Shown piece by piece: positions 25,426-35,016 of a stretch of DNA of 64,000 nt. The position numbers and the translations under genes were made by a program. This DNA is from Lachnospiraceae bacterium (GTDB taxonomy: Bacteria; Bacillota; Clostridia; Lachnospirales; Lachnospiraceae). Location of the stretch: the NCBI GenBank assembly GCA_022845955.1, contig AP025576.1, positions 3,534,001 to 3,598,000 of the forward strand, read 5' to 3'. Within the stretch, counting starts at the first letter, position 1; the number at the start of each line of letters is the position of its first letter. The notes beneath the pieces were generated by a model, which ran no database searches, was not told the origin of the DNA, and saw only the letters and a list, made by a program, of their open reading frames with translations.

Positions 25426-25983
25426 ATGAGAGTGATTGCAGGCGAGGCGCGAAGCCTTCCGTTAAAATCCCCGGAGGGGCAGGATACCAGGCCTACCACT
25501 GACCGGATAAAAGAGACGTTGTTTAATATTCTGCAGGGGGACATACCCGGCAGTATCTTTGTGGATTTATGCAGCGGCAGCGGTTCCATTGGTATAGAAG
25601 CTGTCAGCCGCGGCGCGAAAAGGGCCTATTTTGTGGAAAATGCGGCGAAAGCGGCGAAGTGTATCCAGGATAATCTGAACTTTACCAAATTTACGGACCG
25701 GTCAGTCCTTCTGAAACAGGATGTGGTATCCGCGTTGGGAAGTATTCATGAGAAAGAGGTGGATGTGATTTTTATGGATCCCCCTTATCAGGCCGGACTG
25801 GAGGAGCCTGTCCTTTCCGCCCTGGGACACGCTTCCTATGTGACGGAGGATACGCTTATTATTATTGAAGCAGAGCTGCATAAGGATTTTTCCTTTACGG
25901 CAGAATATGGTTTTGAAGTGGTAAGAGAAAAAAAATACAAGACGAATAAGCATGTTTTTATAAAAAGACAGAAGGCGGAGTAA
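25426..25983 (+). CDS. rsmD: 16S rRNA (guanine(966)-N2)-methyltransferase
   Basis: 185 residues. Methylates G966 of 16S rRNA during 30S assembly using [16 protein letters not shown] starts the family pattern; [16 protein letters not shown] contacts [21 protein letters not shown] binds SAM; and MDPPY (about residues 121-125) is the catalytic N6/N2-methyltransferase motif. CAGGAG precedes the ATG. coaD starts 4 bp after the stop, the classical rsmD-coaD pair. Confidence 0.95.
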   Translation: MRVIAGEARSLPLKSPEGQDTRPTTDRIKETLFNILQGDIPGSIFVDLCSGSGSIGIEAVSRGAKRAYFVENAAKAAKCIQDNLNFTKFTDRSVLLKQDVVSALGSIHEKEVDVIFMDPPYQAGLEEPVLSALGHASYVTEDTLIIIEAELHKDFSFTAEYGFEVVREKKYKTNKHVFIKRQKAE

Positions 25984-25987
25984 GATT

Positions 25988-26482
25988 ATGAAAGCAGCGA
26001 TTTATCCCGGTAGTTTCGATCCGGTTACCTTCGGACACCTCGATGTCATCCGTCGGGCGGCGTCGATCTTTGACGAATTAACAGTCAGTGTGTTGAACAA
26101 TACCCAGAAGACTCCGTTGTTTTCTGTGGAAGAACGTGTTAGAATACTAGAAGAAGCCACAAAAGAGATGCCCAATGTCAAGGTGGACTCTTTTTCGGGA
26201 TTATTGATCAATTATGCCAGGGAAAAGGACGTGCATGTCGTTATCCGGGGGCTGCGTGCCATTACGGATTTCGAATATGAATTGCAGATAGCCCAGACAA
26301 ACCGCAAGCTTTCCAATGGCGGGCTGGACACGATATTCCTTACGACCAGTCTGGAATATGCCTATTTAAGTTCCTCCAGTGTAAAGGAGATTGCGGAATT
26401 TCATGGAGATATTTCTCAGTGTGTACCGGAGTTTGTGGCAAGGCTTGTATATGAAAAATATGGACATGAGTATAAGCAATAA
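25988..26482 (+). CDS. coaD: Phosphopantetheine adenylyltransferase
   Basis: 164 residues. Transfers AMP to 4'-phosphopantetheine in coenzyme A synthesis. [16 protein letters not shown] holds the nucleotidyltransferase TxGH motif; [19 protein letters not shown] and the C-terminal [11 protein letters not shown] are diagnostic. It follows rsmD by 4 bp and precedes a coiled-coil protein gene. Confidence 0.97.
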   Translation: MKAAIYPGSFDPVTFGHLDVIRRAASIFDELTVSVLNNTQKTPLFSVEERVRILEEATKEMPNVKVDSFSGLLINYAREKDVHVVIRGLRAITDFEYELQIAQTNRKLSNGGLDTIFLTTSLEYAYLSSSSVKEIAEFHGDISQCVPEFVARLVYEKYGHEYKQ

Positions 26483-26520
26483 GTCTTTGTACCGGCGTAT
26501 TGCTTGTGAAGGAGAAAAGG

Positions 26521-27147
26521 ATGAGCAGCAGAATCGAACAACTAATTGACGAAATTGAAGAATATATCGACAGCTGTAAATACCAGCCCCTTTCTAACAG
26601 CAAAATCATTGTGAATAAGGAAGAGCTGGAAGAGCTGCTTCGGGAACTTCGGATGAAAACCCCCGATGAAATCAAACGCTATCAGAAAATTATTAATAAT
26701 AAGGAAGCTATTCTGAATGACGCCCGGGAAAAAGCGGAAGCCCTGATCAACGAGGCTACCGTACATACCAGTGAACTGATTAACGAGCATGAGATCATGC
26801 AGCAGGCTTATGCCCAGGCAAATGAAGTGGTTTCTCTTGCCACCCAGCAGGCGCAGGAGATTCTGGACAGCGCCACGGTGGAGGCGAACAGTGTCAAGGC
26901 ATCCGCTATCCAATATACGGATGATATCCTTGCTAATCTGGAAAGCATCATCGGTCATGGTATCGATATTGCCGGCGAGCATTACGGGCAGCTTATCAAC
27001 GATCTGAATAATTGTTTGGGGGTTGTGCAGTCCAACCGGATGGAGCTTCGTCCGGACGAGGAGGACGACACCTCCTCTCTTCCTAACCTTGGAGGGATGG
27101 ATGTTTCCGGAGGGGATGGAAGTGATCTGAATCTGGATATCCTGTAG
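26521..27147 (+). CDS. Coiled-coil protein, unknown function (DivIVA-like helical stalk)
   Basis: 208 residues, almost entirely helical and rich in Glu, Ala and Gln, with long heptad stretches (about 30-140), then an Asp/Gly-rich flexible tail. No signal or membrane helix. This type is common after coaD in Clostridia and is often vaguely labelled ATPase, but there is no Walker motif. I chose the ATG at 26521, with GAAGGAGAAAAGG upstream. A strong terminator follows. Confidence 0.75.
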   Translation: MSSRIEQLIDEIEEYIDSCKYQPLSNSKIIVNKEELEELLRELRMKTPDEIKRYQKIINNKEAILNDAREKAEALINEATVHTSELINEHEIMQQAYAQANEVVSLATQQAQEILDSATVEANSVKASAIQYTDDILANLESIIGHGIDIAGEHYGQLINDLNNCLGVVQSNRMELRPDEEDDTSSLPNLGGMDVSGGDGSDLNLDIL

Positions 27148-27190
27148 TCCTCATGATTCCTTTTGTTCCTGCGGGAAGCAAGTTAAATGG

Positions 27191-27216
27191 ACGCCTTCTT
27201 TTGGAAGGCGTTTTTT
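27191..27216 (+). terminator. Intrinsic terminator after the coiled-coil gene
   Basis: ACGCCTTC (27191-27198), 5-nt loop, GAAGGCGT (27204-27211), T6. Confidence 0.9.
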
Positions 27217-27343
27217 GCTGTCCGGGAGCGGGACATCCATTGTTTTCCATCTGGAAGATGCGCATTTTTTATGGTATGATAAAAAAGCTGATATTCCTGC
27301 GGGAGTATAGCTATACGAAAGAAGATAAAGGCAGGTATGGAAA

Positions 27344-28387
27344 GTGAAGAAAAAGACGGCAATAATAACATGTTTCCTGGCGGTGTGTATGCTGGCGCTG
27401 CTGCCCGGAGTACAGGCGGATGCGAAGGAACCGGTAGTCGTGGTTATCGATCCCGGACATGGCGGTGAAGAAAACAGGGGAGGAGAGGTGCTTCCCCATT
27501 ATGTGGAAAAAAACCTGACGCTTCAGGTGGCTCAGGCTATGAAGCAGACACTGGAACAGTTTGAAGGTGTGGAGGTATATCTGACACGTACGACGGATCA
27601 GGAACTGTCCCTGGAGCAAAGGGCGCAGATAGCCAGGTCGTATGGTGCGGATTTTCTGTTTTCCCTCCATTTTAATATGTCCGCAGAACATAATCTGTAC
27701 GGAACAGAGGTCTGGACCTCGGCTTTCGGTAAATACTATTCTGCAGGACAGACCTTTGGTAAACTGCAGCTGGCGGAAATGACACAGTACGGTCTTTTCA
27801 ATAAAGGGATTAAAACAAGGCTGAACAGCCGCGGTACGGATTATTATGGCGTTATCAGGGCTTCCCGTGCCCTGGATGTACCCTGTGTTATTATTGAGCA
27901 TTGCTATATGGATCATCCCATAGACAGCCCCCAGGCCAATTCTCCCCAGAAACTGGCCGCTTTCGGAGTCAGTGACGCCATGGCGGTTGCCAAGTATTTT
28001 CGGCTGAAATCCCCCGCTCTCGGACTGGACTTCAGCAATTATCCGTATGAATTGGTTGCTGCGCCGGCAGGCGGCATTTCCGTACCGGATTCCACGCCTC
28101 CGGAAAATGTGGCCATGACAGTTACCAGTGCCGATCTGAATACCGGGAAAGTGGATATTTCCCTGAGCGCTTCGGATCCCCAGTCCGGTATGCTGTACTA
28201 CAGTTATAGTATTGACGGCGGTGCGACCTGGTCGGTACTGACTCCGTGGACAGGAGGAAATACGATACAGTTTTCCATTACGGTGCCCGGAGGGAGCCAG
28301 CCGGTCATCATGTGCCGGGCCTATAACGGCTATGATTACCATACGGACAGCAATTTCGCCGTTCCCGGCGTATTTGCCGCCAGATAG
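27344..28387 (+). CDS. N-acetylmuramoyl-L-alanine amidase, secreted
   Basis: 347 residues. A signal peptide (MKKKTAIITCFLAVCMLALL, cut near QADA) precedes an Amidase_3 domain that cleaves the amide between MurNAc and the stem peptide. Zinc-site segments are visible: VVIDPGHGGEE, FSLHFNMS and the catalytic Glu in VIIEHCYMDH. The C-terminal 110 residues are a beta-rich domain (NTGKVDISLSASDPQSGMLY) resembling surface Ig-like modules. The start is GTG at 27344. It converges with ylbJ; the stops are only 7 bp apart with no terminator between. Confidence 0.88.
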   Translation: MKKKTAIITCFLAVCMLALLPGVQADAKEPVVVVIDPGHGGEENRGGEVLPHYVEKNLTLQVAQAMKQTLEQFEGVEVYLTRTTDQELSLEQRAQIARSYGADFLFSLHFNMSAEHNLYGTEVWTSAFGKYYSAGQTFGKLQLAEMTQYGLFNKGIKTRLNSRGTDYYGVIRASRALDVPCVIIEHCYMDHPIDSPQANSPQKLAAFGVSDAMAVAKYFRLKSPALGLDFSNYPYELVAAPAGGISVPDSTPPENVAMTVTSADLNTGKVDISLSASDPQSGMLYYSYSIDGGATWSVLTPWTGGNTIQFSITVPGGSQPVIMCRAYNGYDYHTDSNFAVPGVFAAR

Positions 28388-28394
28388 ATTCTAT

Positions 28395-29459
28395 CTAAAA
28401 GGCGTAAAGAAACGTATAATATACGAATGCCAGAGCGGTTTGCACGGCCTTATGGCCCACATAACAGCGCAGGGAAAGATCGGTTTCCCGTATCATGCTG
28501 TAGGTCTGTGCGATACAGGAAAGACCGCCAAAAGGAAGAATGACATATCCCCAAAAGGCCATGGAATGAGGCAGACGCGACAGGCCGCTGGTGATTTCCA
28601 GTAAACAGCCGATGATATCCTGTACGGCGGTCATTTTTGAAGGAAGCAGGATTTCAGGAATCAGATTCAGCAGATTAAAAAGAATCATATATCCGCCCAG
28701 GGATGCGATTGCGCACAGGGAGGATACAATGGAATCCTGCATTTCTTCAAACAGGGAAGGATCACCCGGCCGTTTTTTCCGTCCCGGTGAAGGAGGAATT
28801 ACTGCCGGCGAAGGCGTCTGGGCCGCGTGAAGGCTGTTCAGCCTGCCGGAGGCCTGTATGGTTTCTTTCAGCCGGTTCCCTGCCAGGGACGGCTTCGGAA
28901 TATCCCGGTAGGAGGTATACCGGAGGAATAGGCCATAGAGCAGAGGCAGCAAATACATGCCTGCCAGGAAAGCCCATGGATGGTCTACCGGAAACAAGAG
29001 GAAAACAAAGCCTGTAAAATAAATCGGACCGATGTTGTTGCAGAAGGCCAGCAGCAGTTCGGCCTCCCTGCGGGAGATTTTGCCTCGCTGATAGCTTTCC
29101 GCCGTTACGCGTGCACCCATGGGAAATCCGCACAGGAAGCCGATAACCAGCACATAAATGCAGGAATCGGACAGGCGGAATAAGGGTTTTAACAGCGGTG
29201 AAAATAAGCGGGCAAAGCTGTCGGACAGATTCATACGGATAAGGATACCGGAGAGTATCATAAAAGGGAGAAGCGTTGGAATCATTTTCTGAAACCACAG
29301 GTTCAGGCCTGTCAGGGAAAGGACCAGCGCTTTTTCATTTTCCAGAAGCATCGCTGTGGTAAGGAAGGCAAACAGGCAGAGGAAAAGTACTTTTTTCAGG
29401 TATTTTATTCGTGCTTCTTTCTTTCTCGAAGAGTGCGGATTTGGCTTATAATCGTGCAT
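28395..29459 (-). CDS. YlbJ-like nucleoside-recognition (Gate) membrane protein
   Basis: 354 residues with about eight membrane helices. YlbJ is a sporulation membrane protein of the nucleoside-recognition/Gate fold. Sequence cues: MIPTLLPFMILSGILIR, GFLCGFPMGARVTAESYQRG and LLAFCNNIGPIYFTGFVF. A Pro/Arg-rich cytoplasmic loop lies around residues 205-240. AAAGGAGG ahead of the ATG at 29459 settles the start. It points toward the amidase gene. The role in spores is inferred from the family. Confidence 0.82.
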   Translation of the reverse strand: MHDYKPNPHSSRKKEARIKYLKKVLFLCLFAFLTTAMLLENEKALVLSLTGLNLWFQKMIPTLLPFMILSGILIRMNLSDSFARLFSPLLKPLFRLSDSCIYVLVIGFLCGFPMGARVTAESYQRGKISRREAELLLAFCNNIGPIYFTGFVFLLFPVDHPWAFLAGMYLLPLLYGLFLRYTSYRDIPKPSLAGNRLKETIQASGRLNSLHAAQTPSPAVIPPSPGRKKRPGDPSLFEEMQDSIVSSLCAIASLGGYMILFNLLNLIPEILLPSKMTAVQDIIGCLLEITSGLSRLPHSMAFWGYVILPFGGLSCIAQTYSMIRETDLSLRCYVGHKAVQTALAFVYYTFLYAF

Positions 29460-29646
29460 CAGGCAGCCTCCTTTGGCAACTGTTATAACTGGTAACCTTG
29501 TAAGAATTCGGGGGATCATGTATACTTGACATGAATACGCTTGCTTCTCATTAGTAAATGCTATGTTCTTCGGAGGCGCGGAATGACTGCGGAATGGATT
29601 TTTCGTCAGAATACTGTCTGTACGGGAACGTTGGAAGGAAAACAGA

Positions 29647-30405
29647 ATGCTTCGTTTGGATAAATTTTTATGTGAAATGAAAACCGGGACAAGGAGCCAG
29701 GTAAAGGTATTTATCAGAAAAGGGCTTGTGACGGTGAATGGTACGACGGTGAAAAGCCCGGAACAAAAGATAAATGAAAAGGCCGATACAGTCTGTGTAA
29801 ACGGAAAGAGGGTGTCTTATCAGAAATATGCCTATTTCATGCTGCATAAGCCCGCCGGCTATGTCAGCGCCACCAGGGACAGCCATGATAAAACGGTACT
29901 GGATTTGATGAAGGAACCCGGAAATCCGCTGCTTGACAGGGAACTGTTTCCGGTAGGGCGGCTGGACAAGGATACGGAAGGACTGCTTCTTATAACGGAC
30001 GACGGCGAACTGTCCCACCGGCTGCTGTCCCCATCCATGCACGTCCCTAAGACCTATTATGTGGAGATTGACGGCAGCCTGTCAGCAGGCCGGCAGGAAT
30101 GCTTAAGGCAGGGGGTGGATATCGGGGAAAAGCATGGGAAAACCCGTCCCGCCGTGCTGACGGAGGCGGAGAAGGGCGGTTTTTGCTGTGCGGAGGCGGA
30201 ATCGGCCTGGCTTCTTACGATTACGGAAGGAAAATTCCATCAGGTAAAACGGATGATGCAGGCGGTGGGAAGGAATGTGGTATATTTAAAGCGCCTCAGC
30301 ATGGGTGCTTTGCAGCTGGATGAAACGCTGCCCAGGGGAGCCTTCCGCCCCCTCACGGAGGAGGAACTGGAGAAGCTGCTGAAGGAGGGGGAAAGCAGGC
30401 TATGA
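29647..30405 (+). CDS. rsuA: 16S rRNA pseudouridine synthase, RsuA family
   Basis: 252 residues. An N-terminal S4 RNA-binding domain (about 2-58) is followed by the pseudouridine synthase domain with the catalytic aspartate in GRLDKDTEGLLLIT. HKPAGYVSATRD and KTYYVEIDG are typical of RsuA, which modifies U516 of 16S rRNA. The stop overlaps the ATG of the HAD gene. Assignment to U516 rather than a 23S site is by family resemblance only. Confidence 0.88.
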   Translation: MLRLDKFLCEMKTGTRSQVKVFIRKGLVTVNGTTVKSPEQKINEKADTVCVNGKRVSYQKYAYFMLHKPAGYVSATRDSHDKTVLDLMKEPGNPLLDRELFPVGRLDKDTEGLLLITDDGELSHRLLSPSMHVPKTYYVEIDGSLSAGRQECLRQGVDIGEKHGKTRPAVLTEAEKGGFCCAEAESAWLLTITEGKFHQVKRMMQAVGRNVVYLKRLSMGALQLDETLPRGAFRPLTEEELEKLLKEGESRL

Positions 30406-31076
30406 TGATGGATGGAATGGAAGCGGTAATCTTTGATCTGGACGGTTCCCTTGTGGACTCCATGTGGATTTGGAAGGATATAGATATCGAATATCTGGGG
30501 CAGTTCGGCCTGGAACCGCCCCGGGAGCTGCAGCGTGAAATTGAAGGAATGAGTTTTTCGGAAACGGCGGTGTATTTTAAGGAACGCTTCGGACTTCCGG
30601 ATTCCCTGGAACAGATCAAAGAGACCTGGAACCGGATGGCCTGGGATAAATACAGGAACCAGGTGTCTCTTAAGGACGGCGCGCGGGAATATCTCGCCTG
30701 GTGCCGGCGGCACGGGATAAAAATGGGGATCGCAACGAGCAATTCCCGGGAGCTGGTGACCAGCGTAGCCCGGGTTCATGGGCTGGAACAGGATTTTGGT
30801 TGTATTATGACCAGCTGCGATGTGGGGCGGGGGAAACCGGCCCCGGATATTTATCTTGCGGTGGCGGACCGACTGCAGGCAGCTCCGAAGTCCTGTCTCG
30901 TCTTTGAGGATATCGTTCCCGGCATTCAGGCCGGAAAGGCGGCGGGGATGAAGGTATGTGCCGTGGAAGACGCGTATTCCCTGAACCAAAAGGAAGAGAA
31001 AAAAGCACTTGCTGATTACTATATCAGGGATTATTCAGAAATCCTGCAGGATATGCAGACAGGAGGATTACAATAG
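30402..31076 (+). CDS. HAD-family phosphatase, beta-phosphoglucomutase-like
   Basis: 224 residues. HAD motif I reads FDLDGSLVDS: the nucleophile Asp is present, but the usual Thr is Ser. The later motifs are TSNSRE (motif II), GKPAPDIYL (motif III Lys) and VFEDIVPGIQAGKAAGM (motif IV). The helical cap follows motif I (about 18-85), as in subfamily IA. The start overlaps the rsuA stop (ATGA). The substrate is a small phosphoester of unknown identity. Confidence 0.85.
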   Translation: MMMDGMEAVIFDLDGSLVDSMWIWKDIDIEYLGQFGLEPPRELQREIEGMSFSETAVYFKERFGLPDSLEQIKETWNRMAWDKYRNQVSLKDGAREYLAWCRRHGIKMGIATSNSRELVTSVARVHGLEQDFGCIMTSCDVGRGKPAPDIYLAVADRLQAAPKSCLVFEDIVPGIQAGKAAGMKVCAVEDAYSLNQKEEKKALADYYIRDYSEILQDMQTGGLQ

Positions 31077-31078
31077 AA

Positions 31079-33001
31079 ATGACAGCCAACGGATTTTTAC
31101 CGGTAACAAGAGAAGAGATGGAAGCCCGGGGGATTACCCAGCCGGATTTTGTGTATGTGACAGGAGACGCCTATGTAGATCATCCATCCTTCGGACATGC
31201 CATCATTACCCGTATTCTGGAGGCACACGGCTACAGCGTATGCATTCTGTCACAGCCGGATTGGAAGGAGGAGGACAGCATCCGTGTGTTTGGCTGCCCC
31301 AGGCTGGGTTTCCTGGTTTCCGCCGGAAATATGGATTCCATGGTTAATCACTATTTCGTATCCCGGAAACGCCGTCCCTCAGATGCCTATACACCGGGAG
31401 GAGAAGCGGGGAAACGCCCGGATCACGCCACCGTGGTTTACTGTAACCTGATCCGCCGGGTATACCGTACAGTCCCGGTTATTATCGGGGGGATTGAGGC
31501 CAGCCTGCGGCGTCTGGCCCATTATGACTATTGGAGCGATTCCTTCAAACGTTCTATTCTTCTGGACAGCCAGGCCGACTTGATTTCCTACGGCATGGGG
31601 GAAAAATCCATTGTGGAGATAGCAGATGCCTTAAACAGCGGAATCGCAGTAAAGGATCTCACCTTTATCCCCGGGACGGTTTATAAAACGAAAGATATAT
31701 CCGGCCTTTATGATTATCATATTCTGCCTTCCTACGAAGAGATGAAGGCAGATAAGAAAAAATATGCGGAAAGCTTTATGGTGCAGTATTCCAATACCGA
31801 TCCCTTTAACGGAAAAGCCCTTGCGGAAGGGTATCCGGGAGGGCAGTATGTGGTGCAGAACCCGCCCCAGGCACCTCTTACCATGGAAGAGATGGATGCC
31901 GTTTACGCCCTTCCGTATAGGAGGACCTACCATCCCTCCTACGAGGAAAAAGGCGGCGTCCCTGCAATCAGTGAAATCAAGTTTTCCCTGATCAGCAACC
32001 GGGGATGCTTCGGCGGCTGTAACTTCTGTGCATTGACTTTTCACCAGGGACGTACCGTACAGGTACGGAGCCATGAATCCATTCTGGAGGAAGCGGAACT
32101 GATCCGTAAGGATCCGGAATTCAAAGGCTATATTCATGATGTGGGAGGACCCACAGCCAATTTCAGGGCGCCTTCCTGTGATAAGCAGCTGACCCAAGGC
32201 GTATGCAAGATGCGGCAGTGCCTTTTCCCGAAGCCCTGTCCTAACCTGAAAGCGGATCATCAGGATTACCTGGAGCTGCTGCGAAGCCTGCGTACCCTTC
32301 CCGGTGTGAAAAAGGTCTTTATCCGTTCCGGCATACGCTTTGATTATCTGCTGGCGGATAAGGACGACACCTTTTTCCGGGAGCTGGTAAACTACCATAT
32401 CAGCGGGCAGCTGAAGGTTGCCCCGGAGCATATTTCCGATGCGGTCCTGACCCGTATGGGCAAACCGGAAAACGCCGTGTATGAGAAATTCCGTAAAAAA
32501 TATAAAAAGCTGAATGAAGAACTGGGGAAAAACCAGTTCCTCGTCCCTTACCTGATGTCCTCTCATCCGGGTTCCACACTCAAAGAAGCGGTGGAACTGG
32601 CGGAATATCTCCGGGATTTGAGGTATATGCCGGAACAGGTGCAGGATTTTTACCCTACCCCCTCCACCATATCCACGGTGATGTATTATACGGAAATCGA
32701 TCCGAGAGACGGCCGGCCGGTATATATCTGCAAAAACCCTCACGAAAAGGCCATGCAGCGGGCACTGATCCAATACCGGAATCCCAGGAATTACGATTTG
32801 GTATACGAGGCCCTGACCAGGGCGGGAAGAACGGATTTGATCGGATTTGATAAAAAATGCCTGATCCGTCCCAAAAGTGTGCCATATAACCGGGTCGGCG
32901 CCGCTGTCGGAGCAGGGAAGGGTACCGGCAGGACAAAGGGGAAAGCGGAAGCGAAACCAACGAAAAAAAAGACAATCCGCAACGTACACAAGAAGAAATA
33001 G
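31079..33001 (+). CDS. YgiQ family radical SAM protein
   Basis: 640 residues. An N-terminal domain (FVYVTGDAYVDHPSFGHAII) precedes a radical SAM core with cluster cysteines 310, 314 and 317 in GCFGGCNFCAL. The C-terminal segment holds QVQDFYPTPSTISTVMYYT and ends in a Lys-rich tail. AGGAGG lies 12 bases before the ATG, and it is 2 bp from the HAD stop. The family is widely conserved, but its substrate is unknown. Confidence 0.92.
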   Translation: MTANGFLPVTREEMEARGITQPDFVYVTGDAYVDHPSFGHAIITRILEAHGYSVCILSQPDWKEEDSIRVFGCPRLGFLVSAGNMDSMVNHYFVSRKRRPSDAYTPGGEAGKRPDHATVVYCNLIRRVYRTVPVIIGGIEASLRRLAHYDYWSDSFKRSILLDSQADLISYGMGEKSIVEIADALNSGIAVKDLTFIPGTVYKTKDISGLYDYHILPSYEEMKADKKKYAESFMVQYSNTDPFNGKALAEGYPGGQYVVQNPPQAPLTMEEMDAVYALPYRRTYHPSYEEKGGVPAISEIKFSLISNRGCFGGCNFCALTFHQGRTVQVRSHESILEEAELIRKDPEFKGYIHDVGGPTANFRAPSCDKQLTQGVCKMRQCLFPKPCPNLKADHQDYLELLRSLRTLPGVKKVFIRSGIRFDYLLADKDDTFFRELVNYHISGQLKVAPEHISDAVLTRMGKPENAVYEKFRKKYKKLNEELGKNQFLVPYLMSSHPGSTLKEAVELAEYLRDLRYMPEQVQDFYPTPSTISTVMYYTEIDPRDGRPVYICKNPHEKAMQRALIQYRNPRNYDLVYEALTRAGRTDLIGFDKKCLIRPKSVPYNRVGAAVGAGKGTGRTKGKAEAKPTKKKTIRNVHKKK

Positions 33002-33006
33002 AGAAG

Positions 33007-33031
33007 TAACTGTGAAGATACGGAACAGTTA
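33007..33031. repeat. Hairpin repeat TAACTGT/ACAGTTA
   Basis: TAACTGT (33007-33013), 11-nt loop, ACAGTTA (33025-33031). Loop and arms match the element at 47214-47237 closely. It lies just ahead of the WYL regulator start. Confidence 0.65.
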
Positions 33032-33045
33032 TATAGAGGGAAAAC

Positions 33046-33963
33046 ATGGTTAACCGACTGTTTGGGATCTGCTACCAGCTGATGCAGCGTGATAAAATAC
33101 CGGCAAAGGAGCTGGCGGAACGATATGAGGTATCGGTGCGTACCATTTACAGAGATGTGGATATGCTCAGTATGGCAGGTGTCCCGGTTTATGCCAGCCA
33201 GGGAAGAAGCGGAGGCATATCCCTGATGGATCACTGCGTTATCGATAAGATGTTCCTCAATAATGAAGAAAAGTCACAAATCCTCGCTGCGCTGGAGGGG
33301 CTTAGAGAGGCCGATCCTTCCGACAGCCCTGAGCTTTTGCGCAAGCTTGGGGATTTTTTCCAGACTCCGGGCAGCAGTTGGGTGTCCATTGATTTTTCCG
33401 ATTGGAGCGGAGAACAGGAAGCCTTGTTCTCCCTGTTAAAGCATGCCATCCTGCAGTGCCATGTCATTACCTTTGATTATTATGGCAGTGACGGGAAAAT
33501 GGAGCGCCGCACCGCGGAGCCTGTCCAGCTGTGGTTTAAAAGCCATAACTGGTATCTGCGCGCTTGGTGCAGGAACCGGCAGGCGCTGCGTACCTTCAAG
33601 GTACTTCGTATCAAACGTCCTCAAATCCTGGACGAGACTTTTACAGCCCGCAGTTTCCCCTGCGGGGAAGAGGATACCGCCGCAGCCGGTAACGAAGAGG
33701 ATAAAACGTCCGCTGCCGCAGAATTGACCCCTGTGGTTCTGGAAGTGGACGGCTCTCAGGCATACCGGATTTATGACAGCTTTGGGGAAGAAGAAATTTC
33801 CTGCGGGGAAAACGGGAATTTTCTCATAAGGACAGCTTACAGTATTGATGACTGGGTATACGGAGTGATTTTGTCCTACTGTCCGTATATCAGGGTCCTT
33901 GAACCAGCGTGGCTGAGAGAAAAGATACATTGTATCCTCCGGGAAGCTGCAGAACAAATATGA
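33046..33963 (+). CDS. WYL-domain transcriptional regulator
   Basis: 305 residues. N-terminal winged helix (about 1-60; ELAERYEVSVRTIYRDVDML) and a WYL domain whose motif is literally present in HNWYLRAWCR (about residues 165-174). A variable Glu/Ala-rich linker (about 205-228) precedes the C-terminal extension. Such YafY-type regulators sense small ligands or nucleic-acid damage products. No obvious target operon adjoins; it may regulate itself or the Fpg-like gene downstream. Confidence 0.88.
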   Translation: MVNRLFGICYQLMQRDKIPAKELAERYEVSVRTIYRDVDMLSMAGVPVYASQGRSGGISLMDHCVIDKMFLNNEEKSQILAALEGLREADPSDSPELLRKLGDFFQTPGSSWVSIDFSDWSGEQEALFSLLKHAILQCHVITFDYYGSDGKMERRTAEPVQLWFKSHNWYLRAWCRNRQALRTFKVLRIKRPQILDETFTARSFPCGEEDTAAAGNEEDKTSAAAELTPVVLEVDGSQAYRIYDSFGEEEISCGENGNFLIRTAYSIDDWVYGVILSYCPYIRVLEPAWLREKIHCILREAAEQI

Positions 33964-34070
33964 CATACTGTTGTCAGCTTTTAAATGCTATCATGTAAAA
34001 GTAACCGTTCAGACAGATCCGTGCATTTGCGGAACAGACCCGTGACGACAGAAAAAGGGAGGACAAACCT

Positions 34071-34904
34071 ATGCTTGAAATACCGGAAAGCTATGTACTG
34101 GCAAAACAACTAAATGAGACAATACAGGGAAAAATCATTTCTTTTGTCCAGGCAGGACATTCCCCGCATTCCTTTACCTGGTATTCGGATAATCCGGACG
34201 GTTACGATGAGCTTTTGGCCGGAAAACAGATAGGGATATGCCGTGGAGTGGGCGGAATGCTGGAAATAGAGGTGCAGGACAGCCGTATCCTGCTTGGGGA
34301 CGGCGTTTCCCCCAAATATCATGAGGATTGTAAAAAGGCTCCCGCCAAGCATCAGCTGTACGTGGAATTTGATGATAAGACGGCAATAACCTGCACCGTC
34401 CAGATGTATGGGGGGATCTGGGCCTACCGGGAGGGAACCAACGACAATCCTTATTATCTGGCGGCCTGTGAAAAACCTTCCCCCTTATCGGAAGCCTTTG
34501 ATTATCCCTACTTTTTATCACTGAAGAGCGAAGAGGACGATAAGCTGTCCGTAAAGGCCTTCCTGGCTACCAAACAGAGGATTCCGGGACTGGGGAACGG
34601 AACTTTGCAGGATATTCTGTTTACCTGCGGGATACACCCCAAATGTAAAATAGGAGAACTCAGGGAAGAAGAATACCGGTGCATGTATGATGCGGTGAAA
34701 TCAGTTCTTCGGGAAATGGCGGACAAGGGCGGAAGGGATACGGAAAAGGATCTGTTCGGCAGAAAGGGCGGTTATGTCACCATTTTAAGTAAAAATACGC
34801 TCTGGTCCCCCTGTCCCCGCTGCGGTTATGAGCTTCGTAAGGGGAATTATCTGGGAGGTACCATTTATTACTGTGAGCACTGTCAGAAGCTGCATCCCTC
34901 ATAA
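34071..34904 (+). CDS. Fpg/Nei-like DNA glycosylase homologue lacking the catalytic N-terminal proline
   Basis: 277 residues. The fold is that of Fpg/endonuclease VIII: an N-terminal beta domain, a helix-two-turn-helix region around RIPGLGNGTLQDILFTCGIH, and a C-terminal zinc finger with Cys 248, 251, 268 and 271. However, the protein begins MLEIPES rather than MPELPEV, so Pro2, the nucleophile, is Leu. The loop that carries the conserved Lys (RGK) reads CRGVGG. Glu3 is kept. It may bind DNA without classical glycosylase/lyase action. GGGAGG precedes the ATG at 34071. Confidence 0.85.
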   Translation: MLEIPESYVLAKQLNETIQGKIISFVQAGHSPHSFTWYSDNPDGYDELLAGKQIGICRGVGGMLEIEVQDSRILLGDGVSPKYHEDCKKAPAKHQLYVEFDDKTAITCTVQMYGGIWAYREGTNDNPYYLAACEKPSPLSEAFDYPYFLSLKSEEDDKLSVKAFLATKQRIPGLGNGTLQDILFTCGIHPKCKIGELREEEYRCMYDAVKSVLREMADKGGRDTEKDLFGRKGGYVTILSKNTLWSPCPRCGYELRKGNYLGGTIYYCEHCQKLHPS

Positions 34905-34931
34905 ATCCGGGATAAATTCTGAAATTAACAG

Positions 34932-34959
34932 TTGAAACCTTCCGCCGGCATGCTACAAT
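34932..34959 (+). promoter_or_regulatory. Promoter for the DUF4153 gene inside a terminator loop
   Basis: -35 TTGAAA (34932-34937), 16-bp spacer, -10 TACAAT (34954-34959). The spacer and -10 lie within the hairpin of the terminator that follows the Fpg-like gene. Confidence 0.6.
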
Positions 34960-34984
34960 AGGTGTATGTTGGCGGAAGGTTTTT
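34936..34984 (+). terminator. Intrinsic terminator after the Fpg-like gene
   Basis: AACCTTCCGCC (34936-34946) pairs perfectly with GGCGGAAGGTT (34971-34981), then T5. The 24-nt loop contains a -10 box. Confidence 0.85.
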
Positions 34985-35016
34985 GTGTGGGAAAGGGTTG
35001 CGGATAGGAGGTGCTT

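Noticed and set aside
31631..32989. Open frame of 452 codons opposite the YgiQ gene
   Set aside because: The radical SAM gene is clear; the antisense composition is unlike a real protein.
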